Shown here piece after piece: positions 49,377-61,502 of a stretch of DNA of 64,000 nucleotides; the stretch's first letter is position 1, and every line of letters starts with the position of its first letter. The position numbers and the translations under genes were made by a program. The DNA is from Ailanthus altissimus (lineage: Eukaryota; Streptophyta; Magnoliopsida; Sapindales; Simaroubaceae). The notes beneath the pieces were generated by a model. It did not search any database, was not told where the DNA came from, and worked only from the letters and a program-made list of their open reading frames with translations. The DNA lies in assembly GCA_946807835.1 (NCBI GenBank), contig OX327683.1, positions 36,205,001 through 36,269,000 on the forward strand, in the 5' to 3' direction.

Positions 49377-51323
49377 ATGGTGAGCAATTTCTGACGAATT
49401 TAATCAAACATTTTCAATTGCTACGATTATAATTCCGATTCTTTATCTTTTGGTATTTCAGTCGGTAACTCTACACACTAATCTCGCCGATATTAAGTGC
49501 GAGATTGCCTGTGACGAGGTTCCCAAGACGGCTGAGGTAAGCGTCTCTATTTCCACTTCTTTTTGTAATAATTTGAAAATCTGAAGTAAGATTGGGAAGT
49601 GGTCGAGGTAACTCTGCTCTCAATTTTTTTGTTTTGTTCCGGTTAAACCCTATTTTCAATTCGTGTTGAAGAGTTTGTTGTCCGAGTCATATAGGTGAAT
49701 ATTTAGGGTTAAAAAAACTTCTTTTGATTAGAAGAAACTTCGCAAGAATGACGGGACTCAATTTATTCACTTTCTCTCGCCAAATCAAACGAATTCAATC
49801 TTGGCCCAGATGTATGATGATGGATCTTAGTGGATATGTTGATGGTGGAGACTACGTCTGTCGAGACAAATGTTAAAAACTGTTAATACAATCTGAACCT
49901 TTTGTAATTTAATTTGGGTATTCAAGACTCTTACTTCCGCTGATTTGGTTTTTCTTTGCCAACTGATTTATAGCTCACAGCTTCAGTTAGGGTTTGCTGC
50001 TATGGAAAGATTTCAGTATACAACAATCAGCTGACAGTGTTGTGCTACTGACCCTTGTTTAGCTGGTAATATGCTTTCATATTAATCTAATATTGTAATC
50101 TTTTACAGAATTTTTTGGCACTATGTACTAGTGGTTACTATACTATGATGGGACCATATTTCACTGGAATATTAAAGGTTTTATGATTCAAGGTGGAGAC
50201 CCAATCGGCACTGGCAAAGGTGGGACCAGCATATGGGGCAAGAAATTCAATGATGAGATAAGAGAGTCTCTCAAGGTATAAGCAATTGCTTGTAAACATT
50301 TTTAGACTACAAGAATTTTGCTACTGTTTTCATCTCTTTGGCTGATTTTAAATTTTCAATAAAGATTTGTGTGCTTTTTCTATTTGTGTGTGTGTTTTCT
50401 GTCAAGTAGACAGAGTTTGGCTATCTTTCCACTACTAGAGAAACTTGGTTGCTCTGCATAATGATGTCAAATTCAATTTAAGTCTTTAGGGAAAATCATA
50501 TGCTAGTGGCCTCTAATCTCAGTTGCTCTATTTGTTAGTGACTGTAAAACTTATAGCTTTACTGTTTGGCATTTTTATTTCTGTCCTCTTTCCCTCTCCA
50601 GTTCTCTTTCTTGTATATGGACTGCATGTTACATAAGTGTCCTAATAAGCCTAGCATTTAAGCATACCAGCACTATCAATTTATCATCATTTTCAGACTT
50701 GAACTTCCATGTATTTAGGTGTCCTGAGCATGCTTGGAAAAGCTCGGTTATTTGCTGCATTATTTTTCTGATCTAGACTTTGCAAGATAAGGAGCATTAT
50801 TTCATGTTGATCATATTACTAAGAATTTGCTCTTTTTTTTTTCTTTCCTTCAGTACAATTCAAGACATATAATGTCGATGGCCAATAGTGGGCCTAATAC
50901 TAATGGAAGCCAATTCTTCATAACTTATGCCAAGCAGCCTCATCTTAATGGATTGCACACTGTGTTTGGCAGAGTGATTCATGGTTTTGAAGTCCTTGAC
51001 CTCATGGAAAAGGTATGCATGTCTTGCTATCAAGAGATGTGACTACTTTGTGCACCTTTTTTTTTGTGTCTAATCTAATTGCATGATGACTTCATGGACA
51101 TAAACATTTACTCAGCCATATTTTGGTCTTACATAGTCATGCAACTGGTGAACTTGATGCTGCTTATCAACACATCGTCTTGTGATTTTAGAATGAACAT
51201 TATTGACCAGCCTTTTTTTTTTATAAAAAATTTTTGCAGACTCAAACAGGACCAGGGAATCGGCCACATGCAGAGATAAGGATCAATCGCATCACAATAC
51301 ATGCCAACCCGCTTGCTGGCTAG
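49377..51323 (+). pseudogene. Cyclophilin (peptidyl-prolyl isomerase) CYP18-1-like, frameshifted (5 exons)
   Basis: Exons are 49377-49379 (only the ATG), 49462-49536, 50109-50275, 50854-51012 and 51240-51323. With the correct frame they would give 160 residues, the size of CYP18-1, a single-domain cytosolic/nuclear prolyl isomerase. Recognisable parts include [50 protein letters not shown] and [18 protein letters not shown]. Exon 3 carries a 5-base tandem duplication (TACTATACTA at 50136-50145), which shifts the frame and leads to a stop within about 20 codons; exon lengths fit only without it. FHW replaces FHR, losing the arginine that aligns with catalytic Arg55 of human cyclophilin A. GILSM has become HIMSM. 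Splice sites are intact. It is a young pseudogene, or an allele with a sequencing error on top of a degenerate active site. Confidence 0.85.
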
Positions 51324-52152
51324 CTTTATCTGGTCGTTTCTGTTTGTATAGCATTGTAGCAAGGCCTCTGTGTAACAGTGATTTTGTGATTTAAACTCCT
51401 TTTTTCGGGTTACTGACTATGGGCTTGAAACCCTGAGCTAAAAGATGGAATGGCAGAATTTTATGCAGCAGCAACAGCCTCTTGATAAGTTTGGAAATGT
51501 GACCTTGAAAATTTCATCTTCTCTACCATTAATAATGAGAAATGTCAATTGCCGTTGTAATTTTGTTTCCTTCTGTGTACTATTGAGATCATTCCTTGCA
51601 TGTGCTGAAGAGTGTTTTTGGTGGTACGAAGCTTCTTGATGTGGAAAATGTTTCAATTTTGAAATGGTTGATCTCCATGGAAATATTCATTTGTATGTGT
51701 AAACCGATGAGGAGAGGTGACGGGGATTTCCTTTCGCTGGTCCATTATTAATATTGTCTTCTTCAGAATTGAAAAGAAAATAAAAATTGAAAGAAAATGC
51801 TATGGAATCTTATGAAGTTTATCTCCAACAGAATATATAGGAGGTGATTAGTTTAAAAATAGCTATTACGATTTACGCTTACATAGGGATTCGTTTTTTT
51901 AATTGTTTTAAAATGATTGGAGTGTTTTTTTTTTTGGTTTACCTTTTCAGTAGGAGACTGAGTCTGTCGTTCGAATGTTGACAATTGACGTCCATGCCGA
52001 CGTGGCAATTTTTTAGTGTGTCAATAAATCCTTCCGTTTCTGCAACTGCGAGGCGTACAAGACGCGCTTAGGGGACACATAAATAGAGTGGTTCTATTTA
52101 GGGTTGCAAATTCCCCGCCATTTTTCACTCTCACTCTCACTCTGTGTCTTCA
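51324..52152. other. Cyclophilin 3' flank and FHA gene promoter region
   Basis: 51324-51660 resembles the 3' UTR of the cyclophilin gene. The region near 51960-52150 (GACGTGGCA at about 52000, CATAAATAGAG at 52078-52088) is the probable promoter of the FHA gene, with a TATA-like element about 70 bases before its ATG. Confidence 0.45.
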
Positions 52153-55100
52153 ATGGGCATCAAAGAAGACAACCAAGAACCCCTAACAGTTCCAAAACCG
52201 AGTCCGAGTCCAAGTCCAAGTCCAAGTCCGAGCCCTAACGAGAATGTCAATGTCTCTCAGACGAGCTCCTCACGCCCTCCTCTTCAAATCCCTAATGACA
52301 CATCTCCAAAGAAACCGCTCAGCCCTAATGATTTCGTTTTATCGGTGGCGCAGAATATCGCCTCCCAACCTCTTCAGAATTACGATCCCAATGTTTGGGG
52401 TGTCCTTACCGCTATTTCTACCAATGCCCGTAAACGCCACCAAGTACGTCCCTTCCCCTAAACCCTAATTCATCAATTTCTGATTATTCCATTTTTTCTT
52501 TTTGAGTTTTTATTATGTAAATTTTATTGGTCAGTGACAACTATTGGGTGTTTAACCGACAATCCTCAGTCAATGTCATAGACAATCTTGTTCCTTTTTT
52601 TTGGGTTTCTGTGGTTTCTTGATTTTGTGCAAGTTTTCAGCAAGGGTTCTCCGTACATTCGTTTAAACAAAATATATGGTTATTTTTTTAAAAACATTCA
52701 ATGTTGATGGTATGACTTTTTACAGACGTGATCAGCAATCTCTACTTTCTCAAGTGCCTCAGAATTTTCTGCCAAAACCTTAATGTATCAAAAGTTTCTG
52801 ACTGGTTGATTTCTTAATTTTCTTATATTTGCGTAGGTTATGGATAAAATCTAGTTTGCTATTCTGGGCTGTTTCGGGTTCTTGTTGCATGAATTAAGTG
52901 TTGTCAGGTACATTAGTTTGTGATTTTTTTCTGTTCAGGTTTGATAGGATGGGAGCACTGTTTTGGTCACATGGTCTAGAATTCTGTACTTTTTAAGTGC
53001 CTTTGTATTTTCTGCATTTCCTTTTTGTTTTATGCCAAAACTCCAATGAATCAAAAGTTAAGTGATTTCTTTGACAAGTTCTTGTTTTTGCATTATTTGT
53101 GCAAAAAAATCTAGTTTGATGGTGTGAAATTTGGTAGTGGAATAATGACTCTATGCATGAAAAGTTTTTGGAGAGCTCACTACTTTTGGGCTGTTTCATG
53201 TTCCTATTCCTGTTCCTGCTGTAATGAATTTTTTTGATAAAATCGTGGAAGAAATCTTGACATGTCCTTCAAGTCGTGTTACATTTTAATTAGTTTTTAT
53301 GAACCATAAATTGCACCTTTTGTGATTTCTTTGATGCAGTTGTGGTTGAATATGGAGTTTTAAATGGCACATTGTACTTTTTCTGCAACTTGATTATTTC
53401 ATCTTCTTTGTTGAGGTGCTTCTTTTTGTAGTATCTATGCATAGATAATGAATTGGAACTGATGATATGATCATAAGCCAGGGCATAAATATGCTTTTGA
53501 CAGCGAATGAACATTGCATTGGCCGATTGGTAGAGGATTCACGTTTTCGGATTGAATCAAATGCTGTCAGTGCAAACCATTGCAAAATATATAGGAAGAA
53601 GATTGCTAGTGAAGATACTGAACATTCTTCTAACTGCGACTCTTCTATGTTCCTGAAAGATACGAGGTTGTTTATTGCTCAGGGAGTCTGATAATTCTTT
53701 CCTTTAAAAAAAGGTGTACTGATTGTTTTTTCATTTCTCAGCACAAATGGGACATATCTCAACTGGGAGAGGCTAAAGAAGAATAGCACTGAAGTCAAAG
53801 TCCAGCACGGTGATATTATATCACTTGCCGCTCCGCCGCAGCATGGTATTCATTTTTAACATCATTTTCTTTATTAATAAAGTTCGTGCCTTGTTTCTGT
53901 TTAAGGGGGTAAAGAAAAGATACTTGTTCTCACTCCAACAGAATATAGTCATATTCGCTCTTCTGGACTATCATTTGGAAGGAGCACTGTTTATCAACAT
54001 CAGTCTCATCTTTACTAAATTATCATGACATGTCCTGATAGTTGATTATTACAGCATTATTCATAAATAATGTGGTATTTAGCAAATGTAAAAAATATTT
54101 TTTTTCCAATTTTTCATTGCCATAGCAAGTTTGAACAAGCTTGCATATGCCAACTTCTATTTATGTTCTTTGAATACATGTTAATTGTAACTTAATAATT
54201 GTAGTTTGTTCTATTTTCCCTAAATATGTTTTAAGCATCTAGCTTGGAAAACTTTGCCAGAGAGTGACTGGTTCAGGGAGAAAGTAACTAGTTCCAAGGT
54301 TACTATGTCTTATGTTTGTTTCTTTTTTGAAGAGTTGTAAAGATTATCATGATTACACTACGGAAAATTTTTAGGAAATTATATTTTTATCTGTTATACA
54401 GAACTAGCATTCACATTTGTATATCGAGAAGTTCTCAGGCCCAGTCCATCACTGGAAGGAGTTGCTGCAAAAAGAAAAGCAGGTATCTTCGTGAGAGTCA
54501 TAATTTACATTTTATTGAACTTTTTTATGTCATTTTTTCCACTCTTTAATTTGCTTCACTGATCTACCAAGGTACATAGGAATTTGAACGATGAGTACAT
54601 TATATGGTATTCTAAGTTTTAAAGACAATTCTTGATTTCAGTTTACATTAGATGTTTTCTCTGATCACTACATCAGTCTATAGAAATTCAAATGCATTTT
54701 GTTTGTAGATAATATAGTTATTGGTGAGTCAGTGATGCATTGTATGCTTTACTGATGAAGGTTGACTTCTGATGTAACTCAAATATTTCTAAAATCGCAG
54801 TGTGGTATATCACTGATGGTGAATTTGCTAATGCTCTTGGTTATTGTGTGATTCCATGTGCCAAGTATTGGATAATACCTCATTTTCCTATATCTAAGGC
54901 TCATTTTGTTAAATAAGGTGATGCCTGGAGTTAAATGCTTCTCCTTGCTTTCGTTTGTCAGACTTATTGATAAATTGGTGAACCTTTTGCTTTGGTTTTT
55001 TCACAGAGGAATATGTTTCTGAAAACAAGAGACTTAAAGGTATTGGCATTTGTTCTCCTGATGGTCCTCTATCACTTGATGATTTTCGAAGTCTTCAGCG

Positions 55101-58100
55101 GTCAAACACGGTATACTGTTTTGAATACATGACTTTAGTGATTATGAATCTTATGTCTTTCTCACTATTTTCATGTTGTAAATACTATCTTGTGCAGGAA
55201 TTAAGGAAGCAATTAGAAAGTCAAGTCCTTGAAATTGATAAACTGCGAAATGAGAATCGCACAGTTGTTGAGCATCACGAAAAAGTAATCTTCTAGTGAA
55301 TTATGATGTTTCTTCTCTTCTGTCTTGATTATGTATGTGTCTGACTGCAGTCTTCCAACTCTTGGTTACCATTTGAGAGTTATAAGCATGCTTTAATCAA
55401 GTGGACAAGGTTTGGTTCTTCATATATCAAAGAAATTATGCTAGTTGAATTTCCTTTTGTAGGTTGTTGGGTTGTATCATTTGTTGAAAGGGTTGATAAA
55501 AAGTTTGGACATACAACAAATGGGATTATAAGTGTGAGGTGACTCAAGGCAGTACATTCTGCTATATCCATGTACCACTATTAGCAATCGATTAGATAAC
55601 AAATTGATTTAGTTCAAAAATGGGTCATTTTTTCTAATAAAGAGCAGATGAGTAAATAAGCAACAAATTCACAATTTTCTTTTGGGGGTTGATTTAATGT
55701 GCTTTTTTCAAGTATCTTGTTTAAAACTCTTACAATATATGTTCTGATTGCAACTTGCAAGATGTGAAGTATCCTTCATTTAGTGGTGAATTGAATTTTA
55801 AACCAATTTACTTGTTCCTTGTCTTTCCAATTATGTTCAGCCTTAACATGTAATGCTAATTGATCTGCAGGAAATGAAAGAGATTAAAGAATCAGTTGCA
55901 AAAGCGTACCTTGATCAACTCAAATCATTGCGAGATACATTAGATGATAAACGGATGGAGCTGGTGGAGGTCAGCAGAATATCATCTGAACAAAAACATG
56001 CTATAGAAGACCTTAATGAGAGAATCAATGCTTCCATGCAGTCTTGTACTGAAGCAAATGAAATAATGAAGAGGTAAAGAATATATGTTGATTATTGATA
56101 CGCTTCTAATGAACTCTTTGATTATAACTGAAATAGAAAATTTTGCTCAAGCAGTTGCCTGTTTCACCCATTTTTATATAGTTCATGAACTTGGGAAACA
56201 AACTTGAATTTTTTTTTTCTTTAGTTGTAGTTCCAAGCTCAAAGAAAGAACATAGAAAGCATTGTTTGAGTGACAGAAAATATTCTACACTATTGCTAGA
56301 AAATGATGTATAGCCATTGTTTAATGCTTGTTTGTTGCTAATTGCTTGTTGGCTCTCTCAAAGTGCTTCATGTCAAAGCCAAAGGCACCTCTTACTTATA
56401 TGTAGCAAAACTGAGGAGATGCTTCATTTTTATAAATGGTTTCTAGTGTTTCTATATATTACCCATGGGCTATGGCATTCAACCAGAATAATAGTGTTTT
56501 AGATGTGTACTATAGATTTTTTATCAATGGCATTAGCTAATTCTATTACCTTTTTTTTTTCCTTTTTTCCAATCATTTATCAGATTGCTTTCCCTCTCTC
56601 TGTGTGGTTAAGGTTGTGTTGGTACCTTTCAGATTATTAGTGGTTAATGCTTCTTCCACTTTGTTCAGTATGTCCTTTACTTTTATATGTTAGGAGTGCT
56701 GCCAAAATGTCTTAATGCTGACAGGGGGGTATAGTGTGCCAGGATAAATATGAAAACATGTGAGATGTAGATAAATAATAGTAAATTTTCTTGCTTTTAG
56801 TCAGAAGGTATCTATAGCTGAACTCAAGGCACAATTAGATCAAGAGAGAGATCTAAGAAGAGTAGAACGAGAGAAGGCTGAAGCTGATTTAAAGGCAGCA
56901 GTGCAGAAAGCCCAGTTAGAAGCTCAAGAGGAATTAAAACGACTCTCAGATGCTGCTTCAAGACGAGAAATAGAGCAGCAAGAACTAATTAACAAGCTTC
57001 AGGTAAGAGATTTTAGTTCTAAATTATACGCCTAAAACAGATCAATTGGAAAATATTTTATCCTGTGTATTTGAAATCAGATGGTAGAGAAACAAAGCTC
57101 TTCTCAAGTGGAAAGTTTGAAGCTCAAATTGGTACTATTCTTATCATCACTTAATTTCTGATTTTCAAATTCTCTCTGCCTGTTCTTTATCCAAATAACT
57201 AAGGTCTATATCTAACTTTGTTGTATGCATAGGATGAGACTAGGGAAAAGTTGGTCATCTCTGATAATAAAATTCGCCAGCTGGAAACTCAAGTTTGTGA
57301 AGAACAAGTGACCTCTGCAAGTGGGAAAAAAGTATTTCTCTCTCTTAATACCTCTGCTTAGATTCATTTAATATAAATTACACCCTTAAGCAGGAAGATT
57401 ATTAATCTAACTCTTACTGTCACTGACCCTCTATATGTCTTGGAGCAGAGATTGGAAGAACTTGAACTTGAAATTAAAATGTTGAGGAAAGAGCTTGAGA
57501 GTGAAAAGGTATAAATGCAAATTTCTAGTTTTCTTACAATATTTCATTTGTTGATCTTTGTTAGGTCAGATTGCTTCTATATGACGGATGCCCTCTCCAT
57601 TGTCACCCTTCTATGACATTATTGATCACTAATAAAGTCTTCATGTGCGATTCATTATGTTGAATTGTTTATGTATTCATAATACAGTGGATTTTTGTGA
57701 ATCTTTTAGATCATGTGGCCATATTAAATTTTATTATTGGCATTTCAGTGAAGTTGTATTTTTAAGCTGAAGTCTTTTTTGCTGTTGGTAGCAGGCAGCC
57801 CGAGAAGAAGCATGGGCTAAAGTTTCTGCCCTTGAACTTGAGATAAATGCTGCAACACGCGATCTTGATTTTGAGAGGCGGAGGCTAAAAGCTGCCAGGG
57901 AAAGAATTATGCTTCGGTAAGGATATTGAAGGCATTGGTGTAATGCAATATATTTTTTAACGCCATTAGCTCATAACTGCATTTGGTGGTAGTTTTGCAT
58001 GTTTGATTGGCTATGGGAAACTGTAGATTTATATTTGAATATACCTAAAATTGCTGTAGTGCAGTTGTCATGGTTTAATCCTTGTGAACATATTGATGGC

Positions 58101-59283
58101 ATCCAGGGAAACACAGTTACGGGCATTTTATTCCACAACTGAGGAGATCTCGGTGTTATTTGCAAAGCAGCAGGAACAACTAAAGGCGATGCAGAAGACA
58201 CTGGAAGATGAGGAAAATTATGAGAATACATCAGTTGATATTGACCTTAATGTGTCTAATGGTGACAATAATCAAACTATAGTCAGAGAAAAACAAACAA
58301 ATGGCCATCAGAGCAACAGTGCTGTGAAGGCTGGCTCTGCTACTTCTGCTCAGAGGATTGATAGAATTCAAATTGTTACTTCCAGTGATGAAGCCAGTGC
58401 AACTGAGAAGCATGACTGCGATATCAGAAGTCAGGGAGAAGACCAAAATACACAAGAGGCAGAATTTACAAGTGCTGACCGTACTGGTAATGGTGGCTTT
58501 GGTTCTGACATAGATGGTGTTGGCACAGCACCTATTTTGGATGGAGATCCCATTGGAACTGAGAGAGTTCTTGAAACTGAAAGCCTTGGAATTGATGGAG
58601 AACGGAATGTTGACTTGAACAAGTCTGGAACTTTAGCTGGGGACACAATGCAGCTGGATGATGAAGCCCATGGACATGAAAGTGATGAACGGATTCACCC
58701 AGTTTGTCAGGAAACTGCCAACTACTCGCAATTAAACAATCCTCTTGAGAGTCAAAAAACCATGGAGGATACAGAAACAGGAGGTGCAATCAGAACAGCC
58801 GACCTTTTAGCTTCTGAAGTTGCTGGGAGCTGGGCTTACAGTACTGCTCCTTCTGTCCATGGAGAGAATGAATCTCCTACAAGCAGAGATAATGAAGAGG
58901 AAGGCACCCTGGGTCTACATGATTCCGTTGCACAGGTGGCTGAGAGTCAAAGTATGCCATATTCAAAATCTGCTCCCACCAAATGGAGTTGTGAACATCA
59001 GGTGCCGAGTGAAATGATCAGGATTGTAGCTCCTGATTCAAAGGAGCAGTTTGGTGGTGCTATGGACAATGACTTTCATCAAGGGAGAGGAAAACAGGGT
59101 TCCATTTCCAACTCATATACAGAGAGCGGTGCTGATAGTGATGAGAATGATATAGTAGATGCTAAAGGTGGATCTACGTTGGGTGCAGATACCGAGGATA
59201 GCAACAAAGCTGATGAGGAGCAAAATAATAATGATGCAATGGATGAAGATGATGAAGCTACCCAGGAAGATTCTCTGGGATAG
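52153..59283 (+). CDS. FHA domain protein with long coiled coil (At2g45460-like, 13 exons)
   Basis: Exons are 52153-52443, 53482-53666, 53742-53845, 54402-54482, 55007-55110, 55198-55284, 55871-56073, 56801-57002, 57081-57131, 57233-57331, 57449-57508, 57795-57916 and 58107-59283. All join in phase and give 921 residues. The start at 52153 is the first ATG of the open frame. The N terminus has a Pro-Ser repeat (PSPSPSPSPSPSP). The FHA domain (about 98-200) has the conserved GR (111-112), S...NH (127-130) and TSTNGTYLNW (Asn161-Gly162), the phosphothreonine-binding set. About 215-490 is charged, heptad-rich coiled coil. The last exon is a long acidic, low-complexity tail (DEDDEATQED at the end). 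FHA domains bind phosphothreonine in DNA damage and cell-cycle proteins; this protein's partner is unknown. It is in the position of At2g45460. Confidence 0.9.
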
Positions 59284-59308
59284 CCAGGCATGTGGATTTA
59301 TATATGTA

Positions 59309-59335
59309 TACACACACACGCCACACAATATGTGT

Positions 59336-59367
<32 letters not shown>

Positions 59368-59368
59368 T
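59309..59368. repeat. (CA)n-(TG)n microsatellite pair in the FHA gene 3' UTR
   Basis: CACACACACGCCACACA at 59311-59327 is followed by TGTGTGTGTATG and a pure TG run to about 59367. CA and TG blocks face each other across a short spacer, so the transcript could fold into a hairpin. The array is 26 bases after the stop codon. Confidence 0.85.
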
Positions 59369-61334
59369 CAGGTATGAGTTGAGGAAAAGTATAACAGTTG
59401 TATATACTAGATGCCAATCAAGTTGCCTTCTCTTATGGGAGCTTGTTTTTTCTATAATTTTTGGCGTTCCTTTTTGTGGTTTTTTTTTTCCTATGTATGG
59501 ATTTCTTGCCCGTCTTCACAAAAGAAAATTTAGGCTCCCTGAATGTTGTGCAAAGTCTTGATGAATAGAGTTGAAGATAAAGTTGTCTAGCAGACAGGTG
59601 GCGCCAAGGTGGTATTTGAAGATAAAGTTGTCACCTTCCTCTTGGTTCGCGCATGTTGTTTCAGATGTCCATGTAAAATCCTTACCGTTCTTTCTTGCTC
59701 GCTTGAAGCTAGTGTTTATCTTCTAACACTGTTGCTGGTATTTCTGGTGAAGAGATTTTGCTTGAATGTGCCGTATGTATTGCCTTCTCGTTGAAAATTT
59801 GATTTCCTCGCCACACAAAATTGCCTTTGCTTGCATCGACGGCTCTCTAATGCATTATTGCTCAAACCAATGGAGAAGTACGCAGCGGTGAGTGGCTCTT
59901 TCGTTATTATTATTATTATATTATCATTCATTGAATTTCTTTGTAATAAGTGATTTTACCTCAGCTATTCTCTAGTCTCGAACATAATCTAGTCATTAAG
60001 ATATAGATTTAAACAAAAATTCAATCATTTAATTTGAAGCATTTCACGCGATTGAAAATTGGAATATGAATTAGATAGTGTAGTATAAGTGTATTATTAT
60101 TATTAGTATTTTCAAAAGTATTAAAAGAATTTTTTTAATAATATTTATATTACAAATAATTTTACACTTCTTAAATAATATTTTAAATTTTATACTATAA
60201 AATTATATAAAATATAAAATTATTTATAATTTTATTTTATTATTTAATAATTATTTGATATTATTTAAGACAAAATTTTGAAGTATTATTCAAGAAATAT
60301 AACATTATTGGGGGAATTTAACTGCCGTTATCATGATGTCACTTTCGTCGGGATGAATATATAAAATCTGCAGTTAGGTATGTGCTATAAAGTCGTAATA
60401 CATTTCAAGCATCATGATTGTCATAGAAGAAAGAAAGAGGAGGTACTGAACCTGAGGTTGCCAAATCTGATGAAAATATACAGTTCTAGACTGAGATTTA
60501 AATCTATTTTTATTTTGTTTGAATTTGGGGAGGCCGGTGTGATGGATTTGGACCACGTGGTTGATGGCGAGAGATGCTAAAACAGTCTTCGTCGTCGTCA
60601 TCATCATCTCTTTTTTTTTTGCCCCTCAAGGTAGTTCTCGATTATTATTTTTTTCACACAAATTTTATCTAAATTTCAAATTTTAAATTTTAAATAACTA
60701 TAATATTACTTTTTAAATATCAATTAATTATAATAATATCGACAGTTTTTTAAAATAATTAAAACGATTAAAATTAATCTTTTAATAATTAAAAAAATTA
60801 AATCTACCTTAATTTTTACTAAGAGTCAAACTCATAACTTAAATAAAAAAAAGTGTACAAACTCTACTACTAAAGTAAAAGTAAACATCTGAGTGCAATT
60901 TTTTTTTTTTTGAAATTAAGTGCAGATCTTAATTATTATTAATGCTGCATTTTAGCTATCATATAGTATTGTTCTTTAACTTTGTTTTTTCCTGCCTTTT
61001 ATCTTTGTTTTTCGTGTTTCTTTGACTTTTTAGTATTGTTCTTTAACGCTTCCGAGAAATACATGTTAGGATTTTTTTTTATGGTATAGAAAATTGTAAT
61101 TAAATAATTTTCTACTATAAATATATATAAAGAATTAATTTAATGAATTATGTAATTTATTATATAATAAATAATATTATTATATATCATTGTTTAATAA
61201 ATTTATAATTTTTTATAATTTGTACACAATTTATAATGTACTACAGAATATTATTATGTGTTTAGGAGCTCACCACCATATGGTAAGTTCTCTAGGATAA
61301 TAAATTAATTCTCTCTATATATATTTTATAAAAT
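59369..61334. other. 3' flank of the FHA gene and AT-rich spacer
   Basis: 59380-59800 is the probable 3' UTR and downstream sequence. 60060-60310 and 60640-61260 are AT-rich, with palindromic stretches (ATAACATTATT at about 60299) like parts of the MITE family. No gene is recognised. Confidence 0.45.
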
Positions 61335-61502
61335 AATAATGTTATACATTTTAAATTTGTATTTTAAGTTGTATCACAAATAATGATGTGTCAAATAATT
61401 ATTGAGTATAACGAGTAATTTTAAAATTTATACTATTTTATTATCTAATTATCACTTGACACATCACTACTTGAAATACAACTTGAGATGCATAACATTA
61501 TT
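61335..61502. mobile_element. MITE with terminal inverted repeats
   Basis: The 168-base element begins AATAATGTTATACAT and ends with its inverse ATGCATAACATTATT. The arms continue as inverse copies: TTTTAAGTTGTATCACAAAT against TTGAAATACAACTTGAG, and GATGTGTCAAATAATTATT against AATTATCACTTGACACATC. No coding sequence is present. It is the best-preserved member of the family at 33424 and 47882. Confidence 0.75.

Noticed and set aside
52144..52152. Upstream start of the FHA protein at a GTG
   Set aside because: A plant nuclear gene should start at ATG; the first in-frame ATG is at 52153.
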